A stretch of DNA of 64,000 nt from Amycolatopsis antarctica (GTDB lineage Bacteria; Actinomycetota; Actinomycetes; Mycobacteriales; Pseudonocardiaceae): the NCBI RefSeq assembly GCF_002262875.1, contig NZ_NKYE01000003.1, positions 248,001 through 312,000 on the forward strand, written 5' to 3'. The position numbers and the translations under genes were made by a program. The number at the start of each line of letters is the position of its first letter. Position 1 is the stretch's first letter. Below are positions 56,223 through 64,000 of this stretch, one piece after another. Below the pieces are notes generated by a model. That model made no database searches. It saw nothing but the letters and a program-made list of their open reading frames with translations, and was not told the origin of the DNA.

Positions 56223-56367
56223 CCGGCACGTCACCGAGTTCTCCCGGCGCCGGGTGTGATCCGCGTGAGCGGACACGCCCGGCGCCGTGCGTATCCGCCG
56301 GTTTCCCTTGGTGAAAGGGCAAACTGTGCGGAGTAGGCAGGGGACTGACGGCCGTAAGGGAGTTGCC

Positions 56368-57090
56368 GTGTACCGGGTGTTCGAGGCTCTCGACGAGCTC
56401 GTCACGATCGTGGAAGAGGCGCGCGGGGTTCCGATGACCTCCGGTTGCGTGGTGCCGCGCGGCGACGTGCTGGAACTGCTCGACGACGTTCGCGACGCGC
56501 TGCCCGGTGAGGTGGACGACGCGCAGGACGTACTCGACAAGCGCGACGAGATCGTCACCAAGGCGCGCACCGAGGCCGAGTCCGCGGTCGGCGGCGCGAA
56601 CAGTGAGGCCGAGCGCACGCTGGCGCAGGCCACCGAGCAGGCCGAGCGCATGGTCGCCGACGCGCAGGCGCGAGCCGAGCAGCTCATGGCCGACGCGCAC
56701 GCCGAGTCGGACCGGGCGGTGTCCGCGGGCCAGGCCGAGTACCAGCATCTCACCGAGCGTTCCCGTGCCGAGTCCGAGCGCATGGTGCAGGCCGGGCGCG
56801 AGGCGTACGACCGCGCCGTCGAGGAGGCCCGCGCCGAGCAGGCCAGGCTGGTCGCGCAGACCGAGGTCGTACAGGCCGCGCACGCCGAGTCGGCCCGCAT
56901 CGTCGACGAGGCGCACAACGAGGCCGACCGGCAGCGGATGGAGTGCGACGCCTACGTCGACGGCAAGCTCGCCGAGTTCTCCGAGCTGCTCTCCGGCACG
57001 CTGCGCACCGTGGATTCGGGGCGCAACCACCTGCGCGCGCCGAGCAACGTCGGCAACGGCCGCACCGCGCTGTACGACTACCAGGGCTGA
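56368..57090 (+). CDS. sepIVA: SepIVA-like DivIVA-family coiled-coil protein
   Basis: 240 residues. N-terminal YRVFEALDELVTIVEEARGVPMTSGCVVPRGDVLELLDDVRDALPGE is nearly the mycobacterial SepIVA (Rv2927c) N-terminus; a long Ala/Glu-rich coiled coil (about 60-200) and a C-terminal block with CDAYVDGKLAEFSELLSGTL follow. SepIVA acts in septation and polar peptidoglycan control. The GTG start has AGGGAG five bases upstream. It sits in the mycobacterial order sepIVA-DUF177-rnc-mutM. No signal or membrane helix. Confidence 0.88.
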   Translation: MYRVFEALDELVTIVEEARGVPMTSGCVVPRGDVLELLDDVRDALPGEVDDAQDVLDKRDEIVTKARTEAESAVGGANSEAERTLAQATEQAERMVADAQARAEQLMADAHAESDRAVSAGQAEYQHLTERSRAESERMVQAGREAYDRAVEEARAEQARLVAQTEVVQAAHAESARIVDEAHNEADRQRMECDAYVDGKLAEFSELLSGTLRTVDSGRNHLRAPSNVGNGRTALYDYQG

Positions 57091-57241
57091 CCGGGCCGCT
57101 GCGGCAGCGGGCCGCCGCCGGTCGCGTACGCTGTCACCGGTCGCGAGAACCCGCCGTCGCCCCGGCTCGCGGCCCGAGACCGTGTCCGCCCGGACCGCCG
57201 TGTCCGCCCGGATCCCGCACTACCGTCTGCCGAGTCCTGTG

Positions 57242-57838
57242 ATGCCTGAAGACAACTCCACCACCCCGCGTCCGGACGTCCGGAGCCCGTGGGTCATCGA
57301 CACCCGCACCCTCGGCCGCCGCCCGGGGAGCAGCCGCGAGGTCCGGCGGGACGTGCCCGTCGAGACCGAACTCGGTGTGCCCGGCGTGATCAGTGTGCCC
57401 AAGGGTGAGAACGTCGAGCTCGATCTGCTTCTGGAGTCGGTCGTCGAGGGAGTGCTCGTCACCGGCAGCGCCTTCGCGCCGACGGCGGGCCAGTGCTCGC
57501 GCTGCCTCGACCCGCTGTCCGACGAGGTCGAGCTGGACCTCACCGAACTCTTCGCCTACCCGGACTCGTCCACCGAGGAGACCACCGAGGAGGACGAGGT
57601 CAGCAGGCTGGTCGACGACCTGGTCGACCTGGAGCCGATCGTGCGTGACGCACTGGTGCTGGCTCTGCCCCAGGTGCCGCTGTGCTCGGACGACTGTGCC
57701 GGCCTGTGCTCCGTGTGCGGGGTGAAGTGGGCCGATCTCGAGCCGAACCACGGGCATGAGACCATTGATCCTCGGTGGGCGGCCCTGGTCGAGCGTTTCG
57801 ACGAGAGTCCGGCAGGCGGCCCCGAAGAAAAGGCCTGA
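57242..57838 (+). CDS. DUF177/YceD-family zinc-type protein
   Basis: 198 residues. YceD-like protein: conserved [14 protein letters not shown] near the start, CSRCLDPL, an acidic stretch [11 protein letters not shown], and [12 protein letters not shown] near the end; the four Cys pairs suggest a metal site. The family sits immediately upstream of rpmF in many bacteria and is linked to 23S rRNA/ribosome maturation; Rv2926c is the homologue. Start ATG 57242 is 152 bases after sepIVA. Confidence 0.87.
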   Translation: MPEDNSTTPRPDVRSPWVIDTRTLGRRPGSSREVRRDVPVETELGVPGVISVPKGENVELDLLLESVVEGVLVTGSAFAPTAGQCSRCLDPLSDEVELDLTELFAYPDSSTEETTEEDEVSRLVDDLVDLEPIVRDALVLALPQVPLCSDDCAGLCSVCGVKWADLEPNHGHETIDPRWAALVERFDESPAGGPEEKA

Positions 57839-57912
57839 CGGGCAACTGCTCGAACAAGCACCGCAAGAAGAAAGCCCGCCTCGGCGGGCTGATCGTGATG
57901 AGGAGACTAGTC

Positions 57913-58095
57913 GTGGCCGTCCCGAAGCGGAAGATGTCGCGGTCCAACACCCGCTCGCGCCGCGCGCAGTGGAAGGCGAGCCCGGTGCACCTGGTTCCCT
58001 GCTCCAACCGCGCCTGCAAGGAGCCCAAGCCGCAGCACGTCGCCTGCCCGACCTGCGGTCAGTACGACGGTCGTCAGGTCGTCGAGCCTGCCTGA
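57913..58095 (+). CDS. rpmF: 50S ribosomal protein L32
   Basis: 60 residues: [20 protein letters not shown], then four Cys in CSNRAC and CPTCG, so the zinc-binding form. GTG 57913 follows AGGAG (57901-57905). It lies between DUF177 and rnc, a conserved rpmF neighbourhood that is not used in M. tuberculosis, where rpmF is elsewhere. Confidence 0.94.
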   Translation: MAVPKRKMSRSNTRSRRAQWKASPVHLVPCSNRACKEPKPQHVACPTCGQYDGRQVVEPA

Positions 58096-58109
58096 GGTTG
58101 CTGAACCAC

Positions 58110-58844
58110 ATGGGGGGGAAGCAACTCGGTGGTCACGCGGCCGAACCCGAGCCGCTGCTGGAGGCGCTCGGCGTCGAGTTCGACGCCGAGCTGCTGACGC
58201 TCGCGCTGACCCATCGCTCGTACGCGTACGAGAACGGTGGCCTGCGGCCCAACGAGCGGCTGGAGTTCCTCGGCGACGCGGTGCTCGGCCTGGTCGTCAC
58301 CGACCACCTGTACAACGAGCACCCTGATCTGCCCGAGGGGCAGCTCGCCAAGCTGCGCGCCAGCGTGGTCAACATGCACGCCCTCGCCGGCGTCGCCCGC
58401 GAGCTCGGACCCGGCGGTCTCGGTGCGCACCTGCTGCTGGGCAAGGGCGAAGAGCTCACCGGCGGCAGGGACAAGGCGAGCATTCTCGCCGACGGTCTCG
58501 AGGCGATGATCGGCGCGGTCTACCTCGCCCACGGCATCGAGGCCGCGCGGCGCCTGGTGCACCGGCTGTTCGGCGGACTGCTCGCCGAGGCCCCGCTGCG
58601 CGGCGCCGGCCTGGACTGGAAGACCAGCCTGCAGGAGCAGACTGCCGCCGCCGGGCTCGGTGTTCCCGAGTACCGCGTCGAGGACACCGGTCCGGACCAC
58701 CGCAAGGAGTTCACCGCCACCGTCTACGTCGGCGGCCGTGACCTCGGCGGTGGCGACGGCACCACGAAGAAGGAAGCCGAGCAGAAGGCGGCCGAGGCCG
58801 CGTGGCGCGCGCTGTCCGAGGAACTGGGACAGACCGAGGGCTGA
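58110..58844 (+). CDS. rnc: Ribonuclease III
   Basis: 244 residues: catalytic domain with [18 protein letters not shown] (signature motif), second acidic site [15 protein letters not shown], and a C-terminal double-stranded RNA-binding domain ([12 protein letters not shown], ...[16 protein letters not shown]). Processes rRNA precursors and structured mRNAs. Start ATG 58110 is 14 bases after rpmF; no strong ribosome binding site, so translation may be coupled. Confidence 0.96.
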   Translation: MGGKQLGGHAAEPEPLLEALGVEFDAELLTLALTHRSYAYENGGLRPNERLEFLGDAVLGLVVTDHLYNEHPDLPEGQLAKLRASVVNMHALAGVARELGPGGLGAHLLLGKGEELTGGRDKASILADGLEAMIGAVYLAHGIEAARRLVHRLFGGLLAEAPLRGAGLDWKTSLQEQTAAAGLGVPEYRVEDTGPDHRKEFTATVYVGGRDLGGGDGTTKKEAEQKAAEAAWRALSEELGQTEG

Positions 58845-58879
58845 CCGCCGTGACGGCGGTGGACGGAGAATCCGCGCCA

Positions 58880-59743
58880 GTGCCAGAACTTCCCGAAGTA
58901 GAGGTCGTCCGTGCGGGCCTGCAGGCGCACGTCGCCGGACGCACCATCGCCCGCGCCGACGTGCTGCATCCCCGCGCGGTGCGCCGTCACGTGCTGGGCG
59001 CCGAGGACTTCACCGGCAGGCTCGCGGGCCTGCGGATCGCGGCCGCGCGCAGGCGTGGCAAGTACCTGTGGCTGGAACTGTCCGACGGTGAGGCGCTGCT
59101 CGCCCATCTCGGCATGAGCGGCCAGATGCTGGTGCAGCCCGGGGACGCCGCCGACGAGAAGCATCTCCGCGTCCGCCTCGTATTCGAGGACGACGGTCCC
59201 GAGCTCCGCTTCGTCGACCAGCGGACCTTCGGTGGCCTGGCGCTGGCGGACCTGGTCGAGGCGGACGGGACCTCCCTTCCCGGTCCGATCGCGCACATCG
59301 CCAGGGACCCGATGGATCCGGCTTTCGATCCGGCGGTCGCCGTGCGGGCGTTGCGATCCCGCCGGACGGAGGTCAAACGCGCCCTGCTCGACCAGACGCT
59401 GATCTCGGGTGTCGGCAACATCTACGCGGACGAGGCGCTGTGGCGCTCCCGGCTGCACTGGGCGCGGCCCTCCGACCGGCTCACTCCGGCCCAGGCCCGG
59501 ACACTGGTCGACGCGGCCACCGAGGTGATGGCCGAGGCGCTGGCGCAGGGCGGCACCTCCTTCGATGCCCTGTATGTCAACGTGAACGGCCAGTCCGGCT
59601 ACTTCGACCGCTCGCTCGACGCCTACGGGCAGGAGGGCAGGGCCTGCCGTCGCTGCGGCTCGGTGATCCGACGCGACCCGTTCATGAACCGGTCGTCCTT
59701 CTCCTGCCCGCGCTGCCAGCCCCGTCCACGCCGCTCGAACTGA
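58880..59743 (+). CDS. mutM: Formamidopyrimidine-DNA glycosylase
   Basis: 287 residues. The start GTG 58880 makes [12 protein letters not shown] begin directly after Met, as required for the catalytic N-terminal Pro and Glu. Helix-two-turn-helix region ([17 protein letters not shown]) and C-terminal zinc finger CRRCGS...CPRC are intact. Removes 8-oxoguanine, complementing MutT1 in this window. It follows rnc by 36 bases in one operon, as in mycobacteria. Confidence 0.96.
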   Translation: MPELPEVEVVRAGLQAHVAGRTIARADVLHPRAVRRHVLGAEDFTGRLAGLRIAAARRRGKYLWLELSDGEALLAHLGMSGQMLVQPGDAADEKHLRVRLVFEDDGPELRFVDQRTFGGLALADLVEADGTSLPGPIAHIARDPMDPAFDPAVAVRALRSRRTEVKRALLDQTLISGVGNIYADEALWRSRLHWARPSDRLTPAQARTLVDAATEVMAEALAQGGTSFDALYVNVNGQSGYFDRSLDAYGQEGRACRRCGSVIRRDPFMNRSSFSCPRCQPRPRRSN

Positions 59744-60010
59744 TCCCCGCCGCGCCCGCCCGGGCCGGTACCCGCGCTGAGCAGGGTGTCTCCACTGTGG
59801 TCCGGCCACTGGAACAACCGTGCGCACACTACTGCGCATAGCGTGGTACCGTCTGACGCGCACAAGCGAGAGCGGGGCGTATCGCCGGAGAGTGATCCAC
59901 CCGGGTGGCGGTGTCGGCAGGTTTTTCGTTGCGCTGTAAGGGGTTTGCCGGCAGGAGAAAGGATGCGACGGGGGTGGTGATCGTGCGAGGACAGAGGAAG
60001 GGAGGGGTCG
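59744..60010. promoter_or_regulatory. Control region of the PadR-HAAS operon
   Basis: 267 bases. TGCGCACACTACTGCGCA (59821-59838) has two TGCGCA palindromes 12 bases apart and is a candidate PadR operator; TACCGT or TAGCGT just after it could be a -10. The PadR gene itself has GGGAGGGG seven bases before its ATG. Confidence 0.45.
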
Positions 60011-60334
60011 ATGGAGATCAGCCAGCTACTCAAGGGAGTGCTGGACCTGGCGGTGCTCGCCGTGTTGCGATCGGACGACGGCTACGGCTACGACGTCCTC
60101 CGGCGGCTCCGCGCGGCCGGCCTGGACGAGGTGGGGGACGCCTCGGTCTACGGGACGCTGCGCCGCCTGTACAAGGCCGGGCTGCTGAACTCGTATGTCG
60201 TGCCCAGTGAAGAAGGACCGCACCGCAAGTACTACAGCGTGAACGACTTGGGCCGCCTGCGTCTCGCGGAGTCGGGGAACACCTGGCACACGTTCGCGAA
60301 GACGATGGACAACCTGTTGGGAGAACCCGTATGA
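60011..60334 (+). CDS. PadR-family transcriptional regulator
   Basis: 107 residues, a short (subfamily-2 type) PadR: winged helix MEISQLLKGVLDLAVLAVLRSDDGYGYDVLRRL, with GDASVYGTLRRLYKAGLLNSY and KYYSVNDLGR wing, and a short C-terminal helix for dimerisation. It overlaps the next gene by ATGA, a common pairing in which PadR represses its own operon with a membrane partner. The inducer is unknown. Confidence 0.92.
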   Translation: MEISQLLKGVLDLAVLAVLRSDDGYGYDVLRRLRAAGLDEVGDASVYGTLRRLYKAGLLNSYVVPSEEGPHRKYYSVNDLGRLRLAESGNTWHTFAKTMDNLLGEPV

Positions 60335-61569
60335 CCACGCAGACGCCGACCGCCGCGCGAACGTACCTCGCCAGGGTGCGCACCGCGCTCGCCGACCTGC
60401 CGCCGGCGGAGATCGAGGAGATCGTCGAGGACGTCCGGCCGCAACTGGTCGAGATCACCGAGGAGGCCGGCGAGGACGTCCGGCTGGAGACCCTGATCGA
60501 ACGGCTGGGCACCCCCGAGAGTTACGCCGCCGAACTGCGAGCCGCGGGCGACTACCCGCCGCCCTCGGCCGAGGAGAAGCCCGCGGCGGCCAAGTCCGCG
60601 GGCCGCGTCGTGCCCCGGCTGGCGCTGTGGGGCTTCGTGGCGGGCATCCTCGTCGTCGCCCTGTTCGGGTTCGGGGCCGGTTCCACCCTGCGGGCCGAGG
60701 TGTTGCTCGGCGCTCTGCTCGGGCTGGCCGTCATCGCGGCCAGCGGACGGTACGTGCACAAGCACGGACTCGACCAGGTGAACTCACTGCCGGAGGTGCG
60801 TTCGCTGCGGAATCTCCTGTCCTCGGCCCGCGAAGGCCGTGGCGGTGAGGCGTTCGGGTACCTGGGCAGCCTGCGCCCGGCGTGGTGGCTGCTGTGCGGC
60901 GTCACCCTGCTGCTGTTCGGGCTCGCGATCGTCATGCGGGAGGCGAGCTGGCTGGTGCTGTTCCCGGTCTTCCTTATCGCCGCGGCGGCGATCGTCTGGG
61001 CCGGGCCGCGATCCTCCTCGGACCGCAGGCTGCGATGGGTGACGCTGCCACTGTCGGCGCTCGTCGTCGGCGGCGGGCTGGGCATGGCCGGATACGTGCT
61101 CGACCGGGTGGAGAACAACTACTCGTACAACTCCTACAACGCCTCGGGACGCAGCGGCAGCGGAACGCAGGAACTGATGTACGGCAATGAATCCGTCGAC
61201 AACGTGTACGCCTTCGACGCCGAGGGCAAGCCGTTGACCGAGTTCTACCTCTACGACGAGCAGGGGCGCCCGATCGCGATCCCGCGCTACGCCTGCGAAC
61301 CGGAAACCGGGGAGGAATCTCGCCAGGGCACCGACAACCGCTTCCCCCGGCCGCGGATCGTCCAGGGCGCGTACGACGACCAGGGCCGGTACAACGGGTA
61401 CAACGCCTACCGGGCGAGCTGCACCACGACCGACGGCGTGCCGTTCACCGCGGCGATCCCGAAGCAGCAGCCGGCACCGGCACCGCCCGCTCCCGCGCCG
61501 ACGGGCACGACGACATCGGCCCCCGGAGCGCCCGCGCAGACGACCACGGCGCCGCCGCCCGGCGGCTGA
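60331..61569 (+). CDS. HAAS-domain membrane protein partner of PadR
   Basis: 412 residues. N-terminal cytoplasmic HAAS/DUF1700-like domain (about 10-75: LARVRTALADLPPAEIEEIVEDVRPQLVE) of the kind paired with PadR regulators; four or five transmembrane helices in about 93-260; then a large extracytoplasmic C-terminal region with repeated NSYN/YNGYN tyrosine-asparagine motifs and a Pro/Thr/Ala-rich tail (about 375-412). The external part has no recognised domain. Inferred role: membrane sensor or sequestering partner for the PadR protein. Confidence 0.75.
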   Translation: MTTQTPTAARTYLARVRTALADLPPAEIEEIVEDVRPQLVEITEEAGEDVRLETLIERLGTPESYAAELRAAGDYPPPSAEEKPAAAKSAGRVVPRLALWGFVAGILVVALFGFGAGSTLRAEVLLGALLGLAVIAASGRYVHKHGLDQVNSLPEVRSLRNLLSSAREGRGGEAFGYLGSLRPAWWLLCGVTLLLFGLAIVMREASWLVLFPVFLIAAAAIVWAGPRSSSDRRLRWVTLPLSALVVGGGLGMAGYVLDRVENNYSYNSYNASGRSGSGTQELMYGNESVDNVYAFDAEGKPLTEFYLYDEQGRPIAIPRYACEPETGEESRQGTDNRFPRPRIVQGAYDDQGRYNGYNAYRASCTTTDGVPFTAAIPKQQPAPAPPAPAPTGTTTSAPGAPAQTTTAPPPGG

Positions 61570-61603
61570 GTGGGAAGCCGGCCATCGGGACCGGCAGGGG
61601 GCA

Positions 61604-61638
61604 GGTGGGGAGCGGACTGTCGGGGGCCGCTCCCCACC
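61604..61638. terminator. Hairpin after the HAAS-domain gene
   Basis: GGTGGGGAGCGG (61604-61615) and its exact complement (61627-61638) pair over 12 bp with an 11-nt loop. First of two terminator-like hairpins between convergent genes. Confidence 0.7.
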
Positions 61639-61697
61639 GCTGTCCCCAGGCCCGGTCGCGGACAAGCCGGTCGGTGGAACCGGTCGTGGGCAAGACA

Positions 61698-61730
61698 GCG
61701 CCGTGTACCCCGTCTCGGGGCACACGGCGC
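61698..61730. terminator. Second hairpin between convergent genes
   Basis: GCGCCGTGT...ACCCCG folds back on 61716-61730 over 14 bp with one mismatch (A61707/C61721) and a 3-nt loop. Ends 17 bases from the stop of the convergent stress-protein gene. Confidence 0.7.
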
Positions 61731-61747
61731 GTGGGCTGGTACGTGGA

Positions 61748-62272
61748 TCAGTTGGTCGCGAACGGATTCCCCATCGCGAGTGCACCGAGGAGGTCACGGC
61801 CCCGCTCGGCGTTGCGCGGCTGGCACAGCACGTCGTACCTGCGCGCGACGAGCTGGCTGCTGGAGACGAAGTCCCGCTTGCCGCGGGTGGCGCGGTAACC
61901 GATCGCCGCGGAGACCAGGCCGAACACCACACCGGTCACCAGGCCGATCAGCATCGGGGCGATGCCCGCGCCCTGGGTGAACAGCGTCAGCAGCAGTCCG
62001 ACGAACAAACCGAACCAGGCGCCGGAGAGCGCCCCGCTGCCGAGTACCCGGCCCCAGGTGAGCCGTGCGGCGACCCGCTCGACCAGCATCGGCTCGACAC
62101 CGACGATGGTGACGTCCTGTACCGGGAACTCGCTGTCGGCGAGGTGGTCGACGGCACGCTGGGCGCCCTCGTAGGTGCCGTACGACCCGATGGGCCATCC
62201 CTCGGGCAGGGTCGGCAGCGCCGATGGTCGTTGTGCTCCGGCGAATCCAGGTGTCGTTGTCGCGCTGGTCAT
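61748..62272 (-). CDS. General stress protein 17M-like membrane protein
   Basis: 174 residues: N-terminal soluble domain PIGSYGTYEGAQRAVDHLADSEFPVQDVTIVGVEP resembling the general-stress (GsiB/17M-like) domain, then a Gly-rich pair of membrane helices (about 75-135, including GSGALSGAWFGLFVGLLLTLF and GLVTGVVFGLVSAAIGYRATRG). Function unknown; homologues are often stress induced. GGAGAG lies 4-9 bases before the ATG. It diverges from the kdp operon. Confidence 0.8.
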   Translation of the reverse strand: MTSATTTPGFAGAQRPSALPTLPEGWPIGSYGTYEGAQRAVDHLADSEFPVQDVTIVGVEPMLVERVAARLTWGRVLGSGALSGAWFGLFVGLLLTLFTQGAGIAPMLIGLVTGVVFGLVSAAIGYRATRGKRDFVSSSQLVARRYDVLCQPRNAERGRDLLGALAMGNPFATN

Positions 62273-62535
62273 GATCTCTCCTCGACAAGAGAAGTACTCG
62301 GGTTCCTACACACTGCTCAACGCCCCCGCCGGGCCGGTTGTGCCCCGGATCCGAAGTTCACAGCCGACTATCAGCTCGTGTCCTGCGCCACAGGGGATCA
62401 AGAAGACGTCAAGGAACGCCCGCGCGGCGTCAAAGACCCGTCAGGCGTACTCCCCGGCGAGCGGTCACCGGCGCAGGCTTGCCCTCGACGCGGTACCCAC
62501 ATGGGGGACCGCCAACCAGAGGTGCGGAGATCGAC

Positions 62536-62619
62536 GTGGCCGACATCGGGTACGCAGTGCTGTTGATCGGCGGGTTCGCCGTGCTCGCGCTGATGCTGCG
62601 CGGGATGGAGAAACTGTGA
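62536..62619 (+). CDS. 27-residue hydrophobic protein upstream of kdpF
   Basis: MADIGYAVLLIGGFAVLALMLRGMEKL from GTG 62536, with GGAG six bases upstream. One transmembrane helix. The last codons overlap the kdpF start by three bases (GTGA), so they are translationally coupled. Similar tiny proteins occur next to kdpF in other actinomycetes; role unknown. Confidence 0.6.
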   Translation: MADIGYAVLLIGGFAVLALMLRGMEKL

Positions 62620-62717
62620 GCGGGGCCGATGTCGCGGCCGAGGTGGTGAGCGCGGTGCTCGCCCTCGGGCTGGTCGTCTACCTGCTCGTCGCCCTGATCC
62701 GGCCGGAGAAGTTCTAG
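62616..62717 (+). CDS. kdpF: K+-transporting ATPase subunit F
   Basis: 33 residues, one transmembrane helix (VSAVLALGLVVYLLVALIRPEKF), in the KdpF position immediately upstream of kdpA. KdpF stabilises the KdpABC complex. GTG start inside the preceding stop codon. Confidence 0.75.
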   Translation: MSGADVAAEVVSAVLALGLVVYLLVALIRPEKF

Positions 62718-62761
62718 ATGCCCGCCCGCATCGGAGCACCCGCGTGCCCGGGTACACCGCG

Positions 62762-64000
62762 ATGACCGACACCACGGCCGGACTGCTTCAGCTCGGCATC
62801 CTGCTTCTCGCACTCGCCGTCGTGTACCGGCCGTTCGGCGACTACATGGCCCGGGTCTTCTCCGGTGACCGGCACCTGCGGGTCGAGCGTGGCCTCTACC
62901 GGCTGCTCCGGATCGACGCCGGAGCCGGGCAACGCTGGCCGACCTACGCGCTCGGTGTCCTCGGCTTCTCCTTCGCCTCGGTCGCGGTGCTGTACCTGTT
63001 GCAGCGCCTGCAATCGGTGCTGCCGTTCGGCTTCGGCCGCGGCCCGGTGGACCCGGCGACGGCGTTCAACACGGCGATCAGCTTCGTGACCAACACCAAC
63101 TGGCAGTCCTACGTTCCGGAGACGACGCTGGGCCACGGCGTCCAGATGCTCGGCCTGACCGTGCAGAACTTCCTGTCCGCCGCCGCCGGGATGGCCGTCG
63201 CGATCGCCTTGCTCCGCGGGTTCGCGCGGGCGGGCTCCGACCGGCTCGGCAACTTCTGGGTCGACCTCACCCGGGCCACGGTCCGTATCCTGCTGCCGAT
63301 TTCGGTGCTGTTCGCCCTCGTGTTCGTGGCGCTGGGAGTGGTGCAGAGCCTGCGGTCCGGCATCGAGGTGACCGGTGCCGACGGGACACCCGGCACCATC
63401 GCGCTGGCTCCGGCGGCGAGCCAGGAGGCCGTGAAACTCCTTGGCACCAACGGGGGCGGCATCTTCAACGCCAACTCGGCGCATCCGTTCGAGAACCCCA
63501 GCGCGTGGACGAACCTGGCGCAGCTCTTCCTGATCCTGGTGATCCCGGTGTCACTGACCCGCACCTTCGGCACCCTGCTCGGCAACCACCGGCAGGGTTA
63601 CGTGCTGCTCACGGTGATGGCGGCGATCTCGACGGCGATGCTGACCGTGACCTGGTGGGCGGAGTCGAATCCGAACGGGCCCGCCGCCCTGTTCGCCGGC
63701 GCGAACCTGGAGGGCAAGGAGCAGCGGTTCGGGATCGCGCTGTCCTCGTTGTTCGCCAACTACACCACCGGCACGTCCACCGGCGCGGTCAACTCCATGC
63801 ACGACAGCTACTCGGGTCTGGGCGGCGGGACCTCGCTGCTGAACATGCTTTTCGGTGAGGTCGTGCCGGGCGGGGCAGGCACCGGGCTCTACGGGTTGCT
63901 GGTGCTGGCCGTCATCGCCATGTTCCTCGCCGGGCTGATGGTCGGGCGCACCCCGGAGTACCTGGGCAAGAAGCTCGGCAGGCGGGAAGTGACCTGTGCG
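62762..64000 (+). CDS. kdpA: K+-transporting ATPase subunit A (partial, runs off the window end)
   Basis: The first 413 residues are in frame to the end of the window with no stop. KdpA is the K+-selective membrane subunit of the high-affinity KdpFABC pump. Selectivity-filter-type segments visible: TNTNWQ, LGTNGGGIFNANSAHPFENP, NYTTGTSTGAVNSMHDS. Many transmembrane helices. Start ATG 62762 overlaps the stop of a 15-codon frame that begins right after kdpF; GTG 62744 is an alternative. kdpB/C/D/E are expected beyond the window. Confidence 0.95.
   Translation, partial: MTDTTAGLLQLGILLLALAVVYRPFGDYMARVFSGDRHLRVERGLYRLLRIDAGAGQRWPTYALGVLGFSFASVAVLYLLQRLQSVLPFGFGRGPVDPATAFNTAISFVTNTNWQSYVPETTLGHGVQMLGLTVQNFLSAAAGMAVAIALLRGFARAGSDRLGNFWVDLTRATVRILLPISVLFALVFVALGVVQSLRSGIEVTGADGTPGTIALAPAASQEAVKLLGTNGGGIFNANSAHPFENPSAWTNLAQLFLILVIPVSLTRTFGTLLGNHRQGYVLLTVMAAISTAMLTVTWWAESNPNGPAALFAGANLEGKEQRFGIALSSLFANYTTGTSTGAVNSMHDSYSGLGGGTSLLNMLFGEVVPGGAGTGLYGLLVLAVIAMFLAGLMVGRTPEYLGKKLGRREVTCA

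Overview
The window is chromosomal DNA from a high-GC actinomycete, most likely in the Pseudonocardiales (Amycolatopsis-like). I infer this from the strong G/C bias at third codon positions, frequent GTG/TTG starts, several start codons that sit at or next to likely transcription starts, and a gene order that follows much of the Mycobacterium tuberculosis leuB-gltX-leuCD-hupB-mutT1-ppk-fbiD-gpsA-ddl-thiL-ung-recG and pyc-rsmD-coaD-sepIVA-rnc-mutM backbone. Genus and species cannot be fixed from the sequence alone.

Layout. 0.2-7.6 kb: a large secreted subtilase, leuB, an isoleucine-type leader-peptide attenuator in front of citramalate synthase (cimA), and a convergent secreted trypsin-fold protein with a ruined active site. 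7.7-16.9 kb: FAH-family hydrolase, FAD monooxygenase, gltX, HAD phosphatase, tRNA-Gln and tRNA-Glu followed by six 22-bp tandem repeats, then ndgR diverging from leuCD, and the histone-like gene hupB. 17-35 kb: mutT1-ppk-fbiD on the minus strand, plsC-like acyltransferase and gpsA, a cysteine leader peptide in front of a cysteine dioxygenase-like gene, a PNPOx-like gene diverging from a MocR regulator, ddl, DUF3515, a stand-alone RAM-domain protein, thiL, GNAT, gamma-carbonic anhydrase-like protein, ung, rpmB, a DAK/FakA-like protein and recG.

35-45.8 kb is an accessory block. A LuxR-type ATPase regulator overlaps the end of an Hsp70-like membrane protein gene, and the pair diverges from an iniB-iniA-iniC-like set: a repeat protein and two dynamin-like GTPases. 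An erythromycin-esterase-like gene and a secreted subtilase-fold protein that lacks all three catalytic residues follow. In mycobacteria iniBAC responds to cell-wall stress, so this block is the best candidate here for an envelope-stress system.

46-64 kb: pyruvate carboxylase, membrane adenylate cyclase, LLM oxidoreductase, HelD-like ATPase, rsmD, coaD, a secreted guanyl ribonuclease, sepIVA-like gene, DUF177-rpmF-rnc-mutM, a PadR plus HAAS-domain membrane protein pair, a stress-type membrane protein, and the start of a kdp potassium-pump operon, with kdpA cut by the window end.

Regulation themes: branched-chain amino acid genes appear three times (leuB; cimA with an Ile leader; ndgR/leuCD). 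Two leader-peptide devices (Ile and Cys) are visible directly. Convergent gene ends carry long perfect inverted repeats. Two secreted protease-fold proteins look catalytically dead, next to one intact subtilase elsewhere in the window.
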